Origin: Arthrobacter sp. TMP15 | GTDB lineage: Bacteria > Actinomycetota > Actinomycetes > Actinomycetales > Micrococcaceae | Assembly: GCF_039529835.1 (NCBI RefSeq) | Contig: NZ_CP154262.1 | Coordinates: forward strand, 2,976,001-3,040,000 | DNA length: 64,000 nucleotides | Reading direction: 5' to 3' | Part shown: positions 54,511-63,120 of the stretch, one piece after another | Numbering within the stretch: the first letter of the stretch is position 1 | Layout of the letters: the number at the start of each line of letters is the position of its first letter | Notes under the pieces: generated by a model | What the model was told of the DNA's origin: nothing | Databases searched by the model: none | The model's input: the letters and a program-made list of their open reading frames with translations, nothing else | Position numbers and translations under genes: made by a program

Positions 54511-55266
54511 CTAGTAGTAGACCGCCAGCGGACCGCGCGGGCCGTCAATGACCTGCACGGGGGTGTCGAAGACCCGGCTCAGTACATCATCGGTCATGAT
54601 CGTTTCCGGGGTGCCAAACTCAATGACCTTGCCGTCCTTCACTGCGCAAATGTGGTCTGCATAGTGTCCGGCGAAATTGATGTCGTGGAGCACTATCACC
54701 ACTGTCCGGCCCAGCTCGACGGCGGCCTTCTGCAGAAGCGCCATCATCTGCGCGGAATGCTTCATGTCCAAGTTGTTCAGCGGCTCATCCAACAGGACAT
54801 AGTCGGTGTCTTGAGCCAGCACCATCGCCACATACGCCCGTTGGCGCTGGCCACCTGATAGCTGGTCCAGGTAACGGTTTTCCAGCTCGTTGAGGTTGAG
54901 GAAATCCACCGAGCGGCTGATGATTTCCTCATCTTCAGTGGTTAGCCGTCCTTTGGAATGCGGGAATCGACCAAAACCCACCAATTGACGAACAGTCAGG
55001 CGGGTGACGAAGTGATTTTCTTGGCGCAAGATGGAAACGATCTTGGCGAGATCTTTGGAAGCGGTGCGGGAGATGTCATACCCGGCAATCTCGATGGCAC
55101 CCGCGTCCACCCCCAGCAAACGCCCGATCATGGTCAATAGCGTTGATTTTCCGGCACCGTTGGGGCCCACCAACGCTGTAACTCCGCCTTGGGGGATCGC
55201 CAACGTCACGGGCCCAATGGCCACGTTATCGCTGTAACTTTTCTTGACGTTGGTCAGCGTAATCAC
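54511..55266 (-). CDS. Siderophore ABC importer, ATP-binding subunit (YclP-like)
   Basis: 251 residues from a GTG that overlaps the stop of the permease (GTGA). Walker A GPNGAGKST, the FecE/FhuC-type signature LSGGQRQRAYVAMVLAQ, Walker B YVLLDEPLNNLD and HDINFAGHYAD. The LRQENHFVTRLTV segment is typical of siderophore ATPases. It powers uptake by the two permeases that precede it. It is the last gene in the iron-regulated operon. Confidence 0.92.
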   Translation of the reverse strand: MITLTNVKKSYSDNVAIGPVTLAIPQGGVTALVGPNGAGKSTLLTMIGRLLGVDAGAIEIAGYDISRTASKDLAKIVSILRQENHFVTRLTVRQLVGFGRFPHSKGRLTTEDEEIISRSVDFLNLNELENRYLDQLSGGQRQRAYVAMVLAQDTDYVLLDEPLNNLDMKHSAQMMALLQKAAVELGRTVVIVLHDINFAGHYADHICAVKDGKVIEFGTPETIMTDDVLSRVFDTPVQVIDGPRGPLAVYY

Positions 55267-56324
55267 AAGCGACCCTTTCTGAGGATGAAGAATAAGAACA
55301 CGACGCCACCGACAACTTCAATGATGATCGAGACCACCCCTTGGGCGTAGAAGAGGTTCTTCATGATGAAGTACGCGCCCGCCAGAACGACGAAGCCAAT
55401 GAGCACGGCTACGGGGAAGACGTAGCGGTGATCATAACTATCGGCCAGTTGGTAAGCCAAGGTGGCTACAAGGAAGCCAAGGAACGTCATGGGCCCCACC
55501 AACGCGGTAGAGGTAGCCATCAGGATGGAAACTAGGAATAGTACACGCATGACTTCAAAGCGGTGATTCAAGCCCAAGTTAGTGGTGGTATCTTGGCCCA
55601 GTGCAATGATATTCAGCCGTTTGGAGTTCAGTAACAACAGAACCCCGGCCCCTACGCACAACGGGATAGCGATGGGCAGGTAGCTGATATCGGCGTTTGA
55701 GATGGAGCCGAAGAGGCGTGCCGTGAGCACATCGAATTCACTTGGCGTCAACAACCGCTGCATGAACACCGAAATGGAGCCAAGCCCACCGCCGATGACT
55801 ATGCCGATCAGCAGCATAATCTGCAGATTGCCATATTTGCCTGAAAGCAGCCAGCCATACAGTGCCATGGAAAGCCCCACCATGAGCACAATTTGAATGA
55901 TGAACTGTGGAACGCCTTGAACTGCGCTGACACCTGCGGCACCCAAGAAAAACACTGCCCCCGTCTGCACGGCAATATACAGAGATTCAAAGCCCATGAT
56001 CGACGGCGTGATAATACGATTATTAGTGGCCGTTTGAAAGCTCACGGTGGCCATGGCCTGACAGATGGCGACAACCAACATGAGAACAACGCTGGTACCG
56101 CGCATTTCAGCTATTCGCCAGAATCCGGCGCTCCCGAGGGGCATGGGGTTGTCCCAGGCCAGCAGCCCAAAGCCAAATCCCGCGGCCATAGTGATCAGTA
56201 CGCCAAGTATTATCCAATACCGTCTCCGGGCGCGGGTTGTGGGCAAGGCGCCGGATGCACGATCGCGGTGGTGTGTGCTTTTAGGAAGTGGCGGTGTGAT
56301 CCTCCGCGTGGATGTTTCAGCCAT
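55263..56324 (-). CDS. Siderophore ABC importer, permease 2 (FecCD family)
   Basis: 353 residues. A basic N terminus precedes about nine membrane helices. FecCD marks include ATVSFQTATNNRIITPSIMGFESLY and LFLVSILMATSTALVGPMTFLGFLVATLAYQLA. It starts within the last codons of permease 1 (8-bp overlap) and its stop overlaps the ATPase start. With permease 1 it should form the YclN/YclO-type heterodimeric channel. Confidence 0.9.
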   Translation of the reverse strand: MAETSTRRITPPLPKSTHHRDRASGALPTTRARRRYWIILGVLITMAAGFGFGLLAWDNPMPLGSAGFWRIAEMRGTSVVLMLVVAICQAMATVSFQTATNNRIITPSIMGFESLYIAVQTGAVFFLGAAGVSAVQGVPQFIIQIVLMVGLSMALYGWLLSGKYGNLQIMLLIGIVIGGGLGSISVFMQRLLTPSEFDVLTARLFGSISNADISYLPIAIPLCVGAGVLLLLNSKRLNIIALGQDTTTNLGLNHRFEVMRVLFLVSILMATSTALVGPMTFLGFLVATLAYQLADSYDHRYVFPVAVLIGFVVLAGAYFIMKNLFYAQGVVSIIIEVVGGVVFLFFILRKGRL

Positions 56325-57294
56325 TGCGGCGCTGCTTGAGCAAAAGGGTGATGAAAACTACGGCGCCAACAACACCCAGGATCAATGACACGGGGACTTC
56401 AAAGGGCATGATGATTAGCCGGCCCACCAGATCGCAAACGGTCACAATACCGATGCCCAGCAAACACACCCAGGGCAGATTTCCGCGCAGATCATCGCCA
56501 CGGAACATGGAAACAATGTTAGGCACTATCAGTCCCAGGAATGGCAGGTTTCCCACTACAACCGTGACAATCCCTGTGGCAATGGCGATGAGCCCGGTCC
56601 CCAGAAGCATGACCTGGTTGTAGTTCAGTCCTACGCTGGTGGCAACATCTTGACCGAGTCCAGCCACGGTAAAGCGGTCTGCCACAAGAAAGATAGCTAC
56701 TCCCACGAGTGCTACAATCCACAGCACCTCGTACTGGCCACGCAGCACCGAGGTAAAGCTCCCGGCAAACCAAATACCTAAGCTTTGGAGCATATTGGTC
56801 TGTAGGGCAATGAAACTGGAGATGGCACCCACCACGGCACCCAGCATGATGCCAACGATCGGCACCGTCAGAGATGCCTTAAGTGAGACTCTGCGCAGGA
56901 ACAGGAAGAAGACCATGGTGCCAATGAACGCGGCAATCACGGCCCCGCTCATCTTCAGCAGGATGCTGGCACCTGGGTTGATGATCATCACGGTCAGCAG
57001 TCCCAGCCCCGCCCACTCGGTGGTGCCCGTGGTGGTGGGTTCAACAAAACGGTTTTGTGTCAGCATCTGCATGACCAGTCCTGACATGGCCATGGCAGCA
57101 CCGGCCAAAACGAGCGCTATGGTTCGAGGGACGCGGGTCACGGCAAACATCTCGCCGCCGTCCTTGGCCCCAAAAATGTCATAGACACCCGTGAACAGTG
57201 AGAACACCAATAAAAGCCCCACAACGGCAATGCCGATGAATAGCTTGGGTTCAAACAGCCGGCCCTTTGTTGGAGCCCGCGTGGTGGTGGTCAT
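56317..57294 (-). CDS. Siderophore ABC importer, permease 1 (FecCD family)
   Basis: 325 residues from ATG. Around nine helices; FecCD marks are RVPRTIALVLAGAAMAMSGLVMQMLTQNRFVEPTTTG and GLGQDVATSVGLNYNQVMLLGTGLIA. The GxxxxG in GNLPFLGLIVPNIV is the ATPase-coupling loop. It follows the binding-protein gene by about 120 bp. Confidence 0.9.
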   Translation of the reverse strand: MTTTTRAPTKGRLFEPKLFIGIAVVGLLLVFSLFTGVYDIFGAKDGGEMFAVTRVPRTIALVLAGAAMAMSGLVMQMLTQNRFVEPTTTGTTEWAGLGLLTVMIINPGASILLKMSGAVIAAFIGTMVFFLFLRRVSLKASLTVPIVGIMLGAVVGAISSFIALQTNMLQSLGIWFAGSFTSVLRGQYEVLWIVALVGVAIFLVADRFTVAGLGQDVATSVGLNYNQVMLLGTGLIAIATGIVTVVVGNLPFLGLIVPNIVSMFRGDDLRGNLPWVCLLGIGIVTVCDLVGRLIIMPFEVPVSLILGVVGAVVFITLLLKQRRNG

Positions 57295-57413
57295 GTTCAG
57301 CTGTCCCTTCAGACCTGGCGTGGCCGCATCAAAGCTTGAATGCGCAGCAGTTCAGATGCGCAGCAGTGGCAGACTCACGGAGCGGTCTGCCACTGCATTA
57401 GTAAAGCGTTGGT

Positions 57414-58403
57414 CTACTTTTTGCCCTCGAGCGCCTCGGCAAAGCTGTTCAGGAATTTGGTGTAGGTCTGAATGCTCTCGTTGGTATAGGTGTCGGCCGG
57501 CATGTATACGATGTTGCCCTTTTGTGTTGCCGTGACATTTTTCAAGGCGTCGGAGCCTTCAAGCAGCGCGTTGGCTGGTTTATAGGCAGCGTCATCAGCG
57601 GACACCGCGGCGTCGCGGTCCATAACAAGGATCCAGTCGGGGTTGGACTTGGCAATGGCCTCAACGGAAATGTCATCACCTTGGTGATCTGTGCTGGCGT
57701 CCTTGACTTCAAGGGCAGGGGTCAGACCCAGGATGCTGAACAGCGGGCCAAGCGTGCGGCCATTGCCGGGTGCGGAGTAGTTGATGTTGCCACCGGAGGT
57801 GATGACGCCCATGACAGTGGTGTCTTTGTTATAGGACTTCTTGACTCGGGCAATCGCCGCATCAAAGTCATCATTAAGTTTTTTGGCTTCGGTCTTTTTG
57901 CCGAAAACTTCTCCCAGAACTGAGATCTGACGCTTCAGCTCAGAGTCGAAGGGCTGCCCCTCACGTGGATCCAGCTCAAGGACTGTGGCATTAGGCGCCA
58001 GTTTGGCGAAATCGTCATGGTATTGCGAGAAGCGCTGGCCATTGACAATCAAATCCGGTTCTACGGCCACGACGGCTTCCAAATTTGGCTCACGGTGGTT
58101 GCCCAGATCCACGATCGAGGAGTCTTGCTTGTAGCCACTTGTTTTTGGCATGAGTGCTACGGCGCCGGCGCTGAGCTTGATACCCCAGTCCGACAGCGTT
58201 TCAAAGGTCCTATTGTCAGTAGCGACGACTGATTTTAAAGGGGTTGAGATTGTCTGCGGTCCATTGTTGTCTTCGATGGAGACAGTGGCCGGTGCGTCGG
58301 TGTTGGAATCGGTGGTGGCGGCAGGCGTTTGTGCACCACAGGCGGTCAAGCTGATGGCGGCTGCGCCAATCAGCGCAATGAAGCGAAACTTCAGGGAGGT
58401 CAT
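57414..58403 (-). CDS. Siderophore-binding lipoprotein (YclQ/FatB/CeuE-like)
   Basis: 329 residues. The lipobox LTAC with Cys22 anchors the protein outside. The mature part begins VEDNNGPQTISTPLKSVVATDNRTFETLSDWGI, then IVDLGNHREPNLEAVVAVEPDLIV, the periplasmic-binding fold for ferric catecholates such as petrobactin in relatives. A DtxR/IdeR-type box lies 60 bp upstream of the start. No siderophore synthesis genes are nearby, so uptake of foreign siderophores is plausible. Confidence 0.9.
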   Translation of the reverse strand: MTSLKFRFIALIGAAAISLTACGAQTPAATTDSNTDAPATVSIEDNNGPQTISTPLKSVVATDNRTFETLSDWGIKLSAGAVALMPKTSGYKQDSSIVDLGNHREPNLEAVVAVEPDLIVNGQRFSQYHDDFAKLAPNATVLELDPREGQPFDSELKRQISVLGEVFGKKTEAKKLNDDFDAAIARVKKSYNKDTTVMGVITSGGNINYSAPGNGRTLGPLFSILGLTPALEVKDASTDHQGDDISVEAIAKSNPDWILVMDRDAAVSADDAAYKPANALLEGSDALKNVTATQKGNIVYMPADTYTNESIQTYTKFLNSFAEALEGKK

Positions 58404-58462
58404 TTTTTCCTTCGTGTTTGTGCGGCTGTGAAATGGCCGTAAAACTGAACTGGTACCGAAAG

Positions 58463-58481
58463 TTAGCTTAGCCTAACCTAA
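58463..58481. promoter_or_regulatory. Iron box for an IdeR/DtxR-type repressor
   Basis: TTAGCTTAGCCTAACCTAA matches the 19-bp consensus TTAGGTTAGGCTAACCTAA at 17 positions and lies 60 bp upstream of the siderophore-binding protein start. This implies repression when iron is plentiful. Confidence 0.88.
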
Positions 58482-58572
58482 GTACAAAGCCACTTTCGGA
58501 GCTGTTAGCTCGATCACAACTTGCCTCAAAACACCTTTTACCCAGACGCTGCGATCAAAGTTAGTACAGACT

Positions 58573-58610
58573 AAGTAAATTACGCAACTAAGTAGTGCTG
58601 TAATTTACTT
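58573..58610. promoter_or_regulatory. 11-bp inverted repeat upstream of the methyltransferase
   Basis: AAGTAAATTAC, a 16-bp spacer, then GTAATTTACTT; the arms match exactly. It lies 54 bp before the start codon of the THUMP-like methyltransferase gene and contains two copies of ACTAAGTA. It may be an operator or leader hairpin; the binding factor is unknown. Confidence 0.5.
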
Positions 58611-58663
58611 GTCTTCGAGCAGTCCTGCCCGAAAGGACCGTTTCTGGAGGTTAGGCTTAAGGA

Positions 58664-59893
58664 ATGGTTCACGACGCAATTTCCCCGCTGCTCACCGTTG
58701 AAGGCTGGGAACTTTTGTCTTCCCTTGGTCCCTACCAAGAGGCCGATTCCCTGAAACTCAACGACTCATTGCGCAAAGCCGGGCACTCCCCCGAATTGGT
58801 GGCCGCCGCCCTGACACAAGCACGTCTGCGCGCCAAGGCAGAAGCCAAATTTGGGGAGTTCGCGCACCAGATGCTGTTCACACAAGCAGGTTTGGAACAG
58901 GCCACTCGCCTGAGCATCGCTGCCTTGCATGCGCAGAGATTTACAACAGCAGGTATCACCTCAGTGGCCGATCTTGGCTGCGGTCTTGGCGCTGATTCGC
59001 TAGCGATGGCAAGCCTTGATATCAGCGTCATCGCCGTGGAAATGGACGAAATAACAGCCGCGTGCACCGCAGTAAACCTCATGCCCTTCCCGCACGCCAC
59101 GGTGTTGTGCGCGAAGGCTGAAGAGGTGGATCTTCAGGGAATTCAGGGCGTGTGGCTTGACCCGGCCCGGCGCACCACCAGCACCTCGGGCACCACACGA
59201 CTCTTTGATCCGGAAGCCTTCTCCCCTCCCCTGTCATTTGTGGAACAGCTGGCCGATCAGGGGCTAGCTGTGGGCGTAAAGATGGGTCCGGGTATCCCGC
59301 ACGACGCAATTCCAGACACTGCCGAGGCCCAGTGGATCTCCATCAATGGAGAGGTGGTGGAGGCGGGCCTGTACTTCAATCAGCTTGCCCGCCCCAATAT
59401 CCGTCGCGCTGCTCTGGTGATTGGCAAGAATGTCACCGGCGCTAGCGGTAGTGCAGAGCTGACAAGTCCGCAGAAATATGAGCCTTCTGAGCAAAATGCG
59501 CTGCTGGGCCCCGTCAGTGGCTACTTGCACGAGCCCGACGGAGCAGTTATCCGCGCCGGACTTGTGGCCGATCTAGCCCGAAGCATCGGCGCTCACCTGC
59601 TCGATGAACACATTGCTTACCTGTCCTCCGATGCTCCAATCCAGACGCCGTTCGCCCGTAGCTATAAGGTTCTTGAGGTAAAGCCGTTCAACGTCAAAGC
59701 GCTCAAGGCGTGGGTGAAGACTAACCGGATTGGCGTCCTCGACATCAAAAAACGCGGTATCTCGACGACGCCGGAAGAACTACGCCGTCAGCTACTGACG
59801 GGCTCGGGCAAGGGGCCCAATAAAGCCACGCTTGTGCTGACCCGTATTGGCGAAGAACGCGTGGCAATAGTGGTTGAACCCCTCACCCCATAA
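58664..59893 (+). CDS. THUMP-like SAM-dependent methyltransferase
   Basis: 409 residues from ATG, with GGAGG upstream. The N-terminal helical region leads into the methyltransferase core: SVADLGCGLGADSLAMASL (motif I), VEMDEITAACTAVNL, and GVWLDPARRTT (the DPxR-type motif). The C-terminal part (KVLEVKPFNVKALKAWVKTNRIGVLDIKKRG) is the THUMP-like RNA-binding region, which ends with GPNKATLVLTRIGEERVAIV. It may methylate RNA; no substrate is known for this actinobacterial class. Confidence 0.85.
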   Translation: MVHDAISPLLTVEGWELLSSLGPYQEADSLKLNDSLRKAGHSPELVAAALTQARLRAKAEAKFGEFAHQMLFTQAGLEQATRLSIAALHAQRFTTAGITSVADLGCGLGADSLAMASLDISVIAVEMDEITAACTAVNLMPFPHATVLCAKAEEVDLQGIQGVWLDPARRTTSTSGTTRLFDPEAFSPPLSFVEQLADQGLAVGVKMGPGIPHDAIPDTAEAQWISINGEVVEAGLYFNQLARPNIRRAALVIGKNVTGASGSAELTSPQKYEPSEQNALLGPVSGYLHEPDGAVIRAGLVADLARSIGAHLLDEHIAYLSSDAPIQTPFARSYKVLEVKPFNVKALKAWVKTNRIGVLDIKKRGISTTPEELRRQLLTGSGKGPNKATLVLTRIGEERVAIVVEPLTP

Positions 59894-59939
59894 TCAACGC
59901 TCGCTCACTTCACGTCGAGTATTTCTCAGCGCTCGCTCA

Positions 59940-60031
59940 CCTGCGAGCTTGCGAGTAGAGGGAGCGGCTGGGTGGGCCCACAGACGCGAGGGACCCGCTG
60001 CGAGCTTGCGAGTAGAGGGAGCGGCTGGGGA
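59940..60031. repeat. Two 57-bp-spaced repeats abutting a stop codon
   Basis: TGCGAGCTTGCGAGTAGAGG begins at 59942 and again at 59999, 57 bp apart, each followed by GAGCGGCTGGG. Between them lie GTGGGCCCAC and CGCGAGGGACCCG, shared with the 40.8-kb array. The second copy runs to GGGGACTA, where CTA is the reverse of the dehydrogenase stop codon. Confidence 0.85.
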
Positions 60032-60880
60032 CTACTGCCGGGAGAACTCGGAGGCTTCTCGAACCTGTTCCGCGCTTGGACGAACACCCGTGTACAGCAC
60101 AAATTGTTCCTCAGCCTGGATAGCAATGACCTCGGCTCCCGTGATGACCTGCTTCCCGGCGGCCCGGGCAGCCGCAATTAGCGGGGTCTCGGCAGGAAGT
60201 GCGACGACGTCGAACACCACCTGCGCCTGCTGCACCAGTGCATCGGAGAACGACTGAACCGTCTCCTCTCCTCCAGCCATGCCCAAAGGGGTCACGTTGA
60301 TGAGCATGCCTGCTCCAGGAACACGATTGGCATCCGCAACAGCACAGCCAGCGGCCCCATCCACCTCCGGAAGCCAGGAAAAATCGTAAAGCGCGGCAAG
60401 CGCTTGGCCACGTTCTTCGTTGCGGGCCACAATGCTCACGTGAATGAATCCGGCGTCGTGCAAGGCAGCAGCAACAGCCTTGGCCATGCCGCCGGAACCA
60501 CGCAGAAAAACCGTCATGGCGGGATCAATAGCGTTCACTGTCAGCAGCCTGGCGATGGCAAGATAATCGGTGTTGTACGCGGTGAGCACGCCCGAGTTAT
60601 TGACAATTGTGTTAACCGAATCAATGGCCAAGGCGGAGGCGTCCATCGCGTCAACAAGTGCAATGACATCCTCTTTGTACGGCATCGAGACTGCGGCGCC
60701 GCGAATACCCAGCCCCCGGATACCTGCAACAGCCTGGGCCAGATCACGTGGCGCAAACGCCTTGTACACGTAGTTCAGGCCCAAGGCCTCATAGAGGTAG
60801 TTATGGAAGCGGGTACCGATGTTGCTAGGTCTCGCGGCGAGCGAAATGCACAATGTCATGTCTTTGTTTAGGATAGGCAC
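60032..60880 (-). CDS. SdhL-type shikimate dehydrogenase-like protein (HI0607 class)
   Basis: 282 residues if started at the GTG giving VPILNKDMTLCISL, the usual opening of this class; an ATG seven codons on is an alternative. ARPSNIGTRFHNYLYEALGLNYVYKAF replaces the HSxSP substrate motif of classical AroE. The catalytic Lys (VSMPYKED) and Asp (YNTDYLAI) remain, and GSGGMAKAVAAAL is the nucleotide loop. Such proteins have weak shikimate activity and their true substrate is unclear, so this is not assumed to be the cell's main AroE. The stop codon touches a tandem repeat. Confidence 0.85.
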   Translation of the reverse strand: MPILNKDMTLCISLAARPSNIGTRFHNYLYEALGLNYVYKAFAPRDLAQAVAGIRGLGIRGAAVSMPYKEDVIALVDAMDASALAIDSVNTIVNNSGVLTAYNTDYLAIARLLTVNAIDPAMTVFLRGSGGMAKAVAAALHDAGFIHVSIVARNEERGQALAALYDFSWLPEVDGAAGCAVADANRVPGAGMLINVTPLGMAGGEETVQSFSDALVQQAQVVFDVVALPAETPLIAAARAAGKQVITGAEVIAIQAEEQFVLYTGVRPSAEQVREASEFSRQ

Positions 60881-60978
60881 CTCTCCATTGTGCCTGAGAT
60901 CCTGAACTACAATCAGAAGGCAGAACGCACATTTGTCGTATTGCACCCACCACTCCATCATGCCTAGGGGGCGTCGCA

Positions 60979-62121
60979 GTGAAGATTGATTTCGCGAAAT
61001 CTAAGCAATCTACACTGGGTTTGGAGTGGGAGATTGCGCTGGTTGACAAGGATTCCGGAGAATTGGCTGCGCGAGCCGACGACGTCTTCGAGAATATCTT
61101 CGCAGCTCAGCCAGAGGTCATAAAGGACGAGGAGCACCCGCACATTAAGGGTGAAATGCTCCAAAACACAGTGGAGTTGGTCACAGGGGTTGCTCAAACC
61201 GTCTCTGATGGTATCGAGGATCTGCGCCGCAACTTAAACCTGCTGCGCCAAGCTTCCGAGCCCCTGGGCCTTGATCTCCTCAGCGCCGGCACACACCCTT
61301 TCAGCAACCCGCGCACGCAGGCCGTTACCGATAAGGAACGCTACTCCAAACTCGTGGATCGGACTCAGTGGTGGGGCAGCCAAATGCTCATCTACGGCGT
61401 GCATGTCCATGTAGGCCTTGACCATGTGTCAAAGGCCATGCCAGTGCTTGATGGGCTGGTCAACCACTTCCCGCACTTCCAGGCCCTCTCTGCCTCTTCT
61501 CCTTACTGGAATGGCGAGGACACCGGCTACGCGTCCCAGCGGGCTTTGATGTTCCAGCAGCTGCCTACAGCCGGCTTGCCCTTCCAGTTTCCCGACTGGA
61601 ACGCGTATGAGTCCTACGTGCAGGATATGTTCACCACCGGGGTCATTGACGCGCCAAATGAAATCCGCTGGGATATTCGTCCCGTGGCAAATCTTGGCAC
61701 TATTGAAATGCGTATCTGCGACGGGATGTCCACCCTGGAAGAGATTGGCGCTGTCGCCGCGCTGACCCAGTGCTTGGTTGAGGATTTCTCAAATACCCTG
61801 GACGACGGCGGCACCATCCCCACGATGCCACCGTGGCACATTCAGGAAAACAAGTGGCGCGCAGCCAGGTATGGCTTGGACGCCATCATCATCTTGGATG
61901 CTGCCGGCAAGGAGCAACTTGTCACGGAGCACACACTGGAGCTCCTGAACAAACTTGAACCCGTGGCAGCCAGGTTAGGCTGCTCAGATGAGCTATCCAA
62001 TGTGGAGAGAATCATCACGCGCGGGGCGAGTTACCAGCGCCAACGCCGCGTTGCTGCCGCCCACAATGGCGACCTGCGCGCCGTCGTGCGTGAACTTGTG
62101 CAGGAAATGGCCGGCAACTAG
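60979..62121 (+). CDS. YbdK-type glutamate-cysteine ligase / carboxylate-amine ligase
   Basis: 380 residues from a GTG. GLEWEIALVD is the ATP and metal site. HPHIKGEMLQNTVELVTGV, the YGVHVHVGLDHV segment and GTIEMRICDGMSTLEE follow in the order of the GCS2/YbdK family. E. coli YbdK has weak glutamate-cysteine ligase activity; in actinobacteria, relatives are implicated in thiol or ergothioneine metabolism, but no ergothioneine genes are adjacent. It is divergent from the SdhL gene. Confidence 0.9.
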   Translation: MKIDFAKSKQSTLGLEWEIALVDKDSGELAARADDVFENIFAAQPEVIKDEEHPHIKGEMLQNTVELVTGVAQTVSDGIEDLRRNLNLLRQASEPLGLDLLSAGTHPFSNPRTQAVTDKERYSKLVDRTQWWGSQMLIYGVHVHVGLDHVSKAMPVLDGLVNHFPHFQALSASSPYWNGEDTGYASQRALMFQQLPTAGLPFQFPDWNAYESYVQDMFTTGVIDAPNEIRWDIRPVANLGTIEMRICDGMSTLEEIGAVAALTQCLVEDFSNTLDDGGTIPTMPPWHIQENKWRAARYGLDAIIILDAAGKEQLVTEHTLELLNKLEPVAARLGCSDELSNVERIITRGASYQRQRRVAAAHNGDLRAVVRELVQEMAGN

Positions 62122-62214
62122 CTCAGCGGCGGGCACTTCTTAGAAAATTCTTAGCTATCGTGCGAGACAGTGAAGGAAAGTCTTATTGCACGCAGCGAAT
62201 CAGAGAGTTGGCTA

Positions 62215-63108
62215 ATGTCGTCACCGACCAAACAAGGGAAAACGCACGCCGCGCCTGAATCCGGCGCACACGCTTCGCAGATGCGCCGTCTCTTCACGCG
62301 GCCTGGCAACCTCTGGCGCACACGGTTAGCTGTCCTCCCCCAGCCCGCTTTCTGGGGCCTCTGGGTGATAGTCCTGTCCGGAATGGTTTTGGTTCTAGGA
62401 TTCTTCGTGGTTGGCACTCCTGACTTCACCGCCAACGAGTTCACCGTGGATCAGGAAATGAGTAGGAGCCACGTTGGTGCGCTGACTGTTGTGGCGCTGG
62501 CACTGGACAAAGTATTTTCACCGATCGGCGGGTGCGTCATGATCGCTTTGATGGTCATCTTTCTGCTCATCATTCGTCGATCGCCGCTCAACGCTGTTGC
62601 CTTTGGCGGTGTGACAATTGCTGGCTGGTTTGCAAGCCAGTTCTTCAAACTTGTGGTGGAGCGTCAACGCCCCAACCCCGCACTGCTTTTAAACCCGCTG
62701 GCTCCTGAAACTGGTTCGAACAGCTTTCCCAGCGGCCACGTGGCACTGGCTGTTGGGCTCGCGTGGGCGTTCTGGTTCTTGTTACGCAAGGGGACGTGGG
62801 CCAAACTGGCGGCGCTTCTTGCCATTGTGGTGCCGCTGGTAGTGGCTTGGTCCCGACTCTATATTGGTGTGCACTACCCCAGCGATGTTGCCGCGTCATT
62901 CCTGGCTGCGAGCGCGGCTGTGGTCTTATTTGCAGGGGTGTGGAACCGCTATCAAGGCCATATAATTCCCCGAATTCCAGGTCTTGACCGCTTCGGCCCC
63001 ACTAGTGCAACACCCGTTGGGGTAAGCCAATTCACGGGACAGCTCAGAGCCGACGGGTCTACTATTAAAACTGGCCCGTCTGCTGCCCCCACCCCTTCGA
63101 ACCCCTGA
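62215..63108 (+). CDS. PAP2-family membrane phosphatase
   Basis: 297 residues from ATG 62215 (GAGAG upstream); a GTG at 62170 would add 15 residues. Six membrane helices carry the three phosphatase motifs: KLVVERQRPNP, NSFPSGHVALAVG and SRLYIGVHYPSDVAA. All catalytic residues (the Lys and Arg of motif 1, His of motif 2, Arg and His of motif 3) are present. It may dephosphorylate undecaprenyl or phosphatidic substrates. The C-terminal tail is Pro/Thr-rich. A DedA gene follows 12 bp later. Confidence 0.9.
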   Translation: MSSPTKQGKTHAAPESGAHASQMRRLFTRPGNLWRTRLAVLPQPAFWGLWVIVLSGMVLVLGFFVVGTPDFTANEFTVDQEMSRSHVGALTVVALALDKVFSPIGGCVMIALMVIFLLIIRRSPLNAVAFGGVTIAGWFASQFFKLVVERQRPNPALLLNPLAPETGSNSFPSGHVALAVGLAWAFWFLLRKGTWAKLAALLAIVVPLVVAWSRLYIGVHYPSDVAASFLAASAAVVLFAGVWNRYQGHIIPRIPGLDRFGPTSATPVGVSQFTGQLRADGSTIKTGPSAAPTPSNP

Positions 63109-63120
63109 TCGAGGCCCGTT

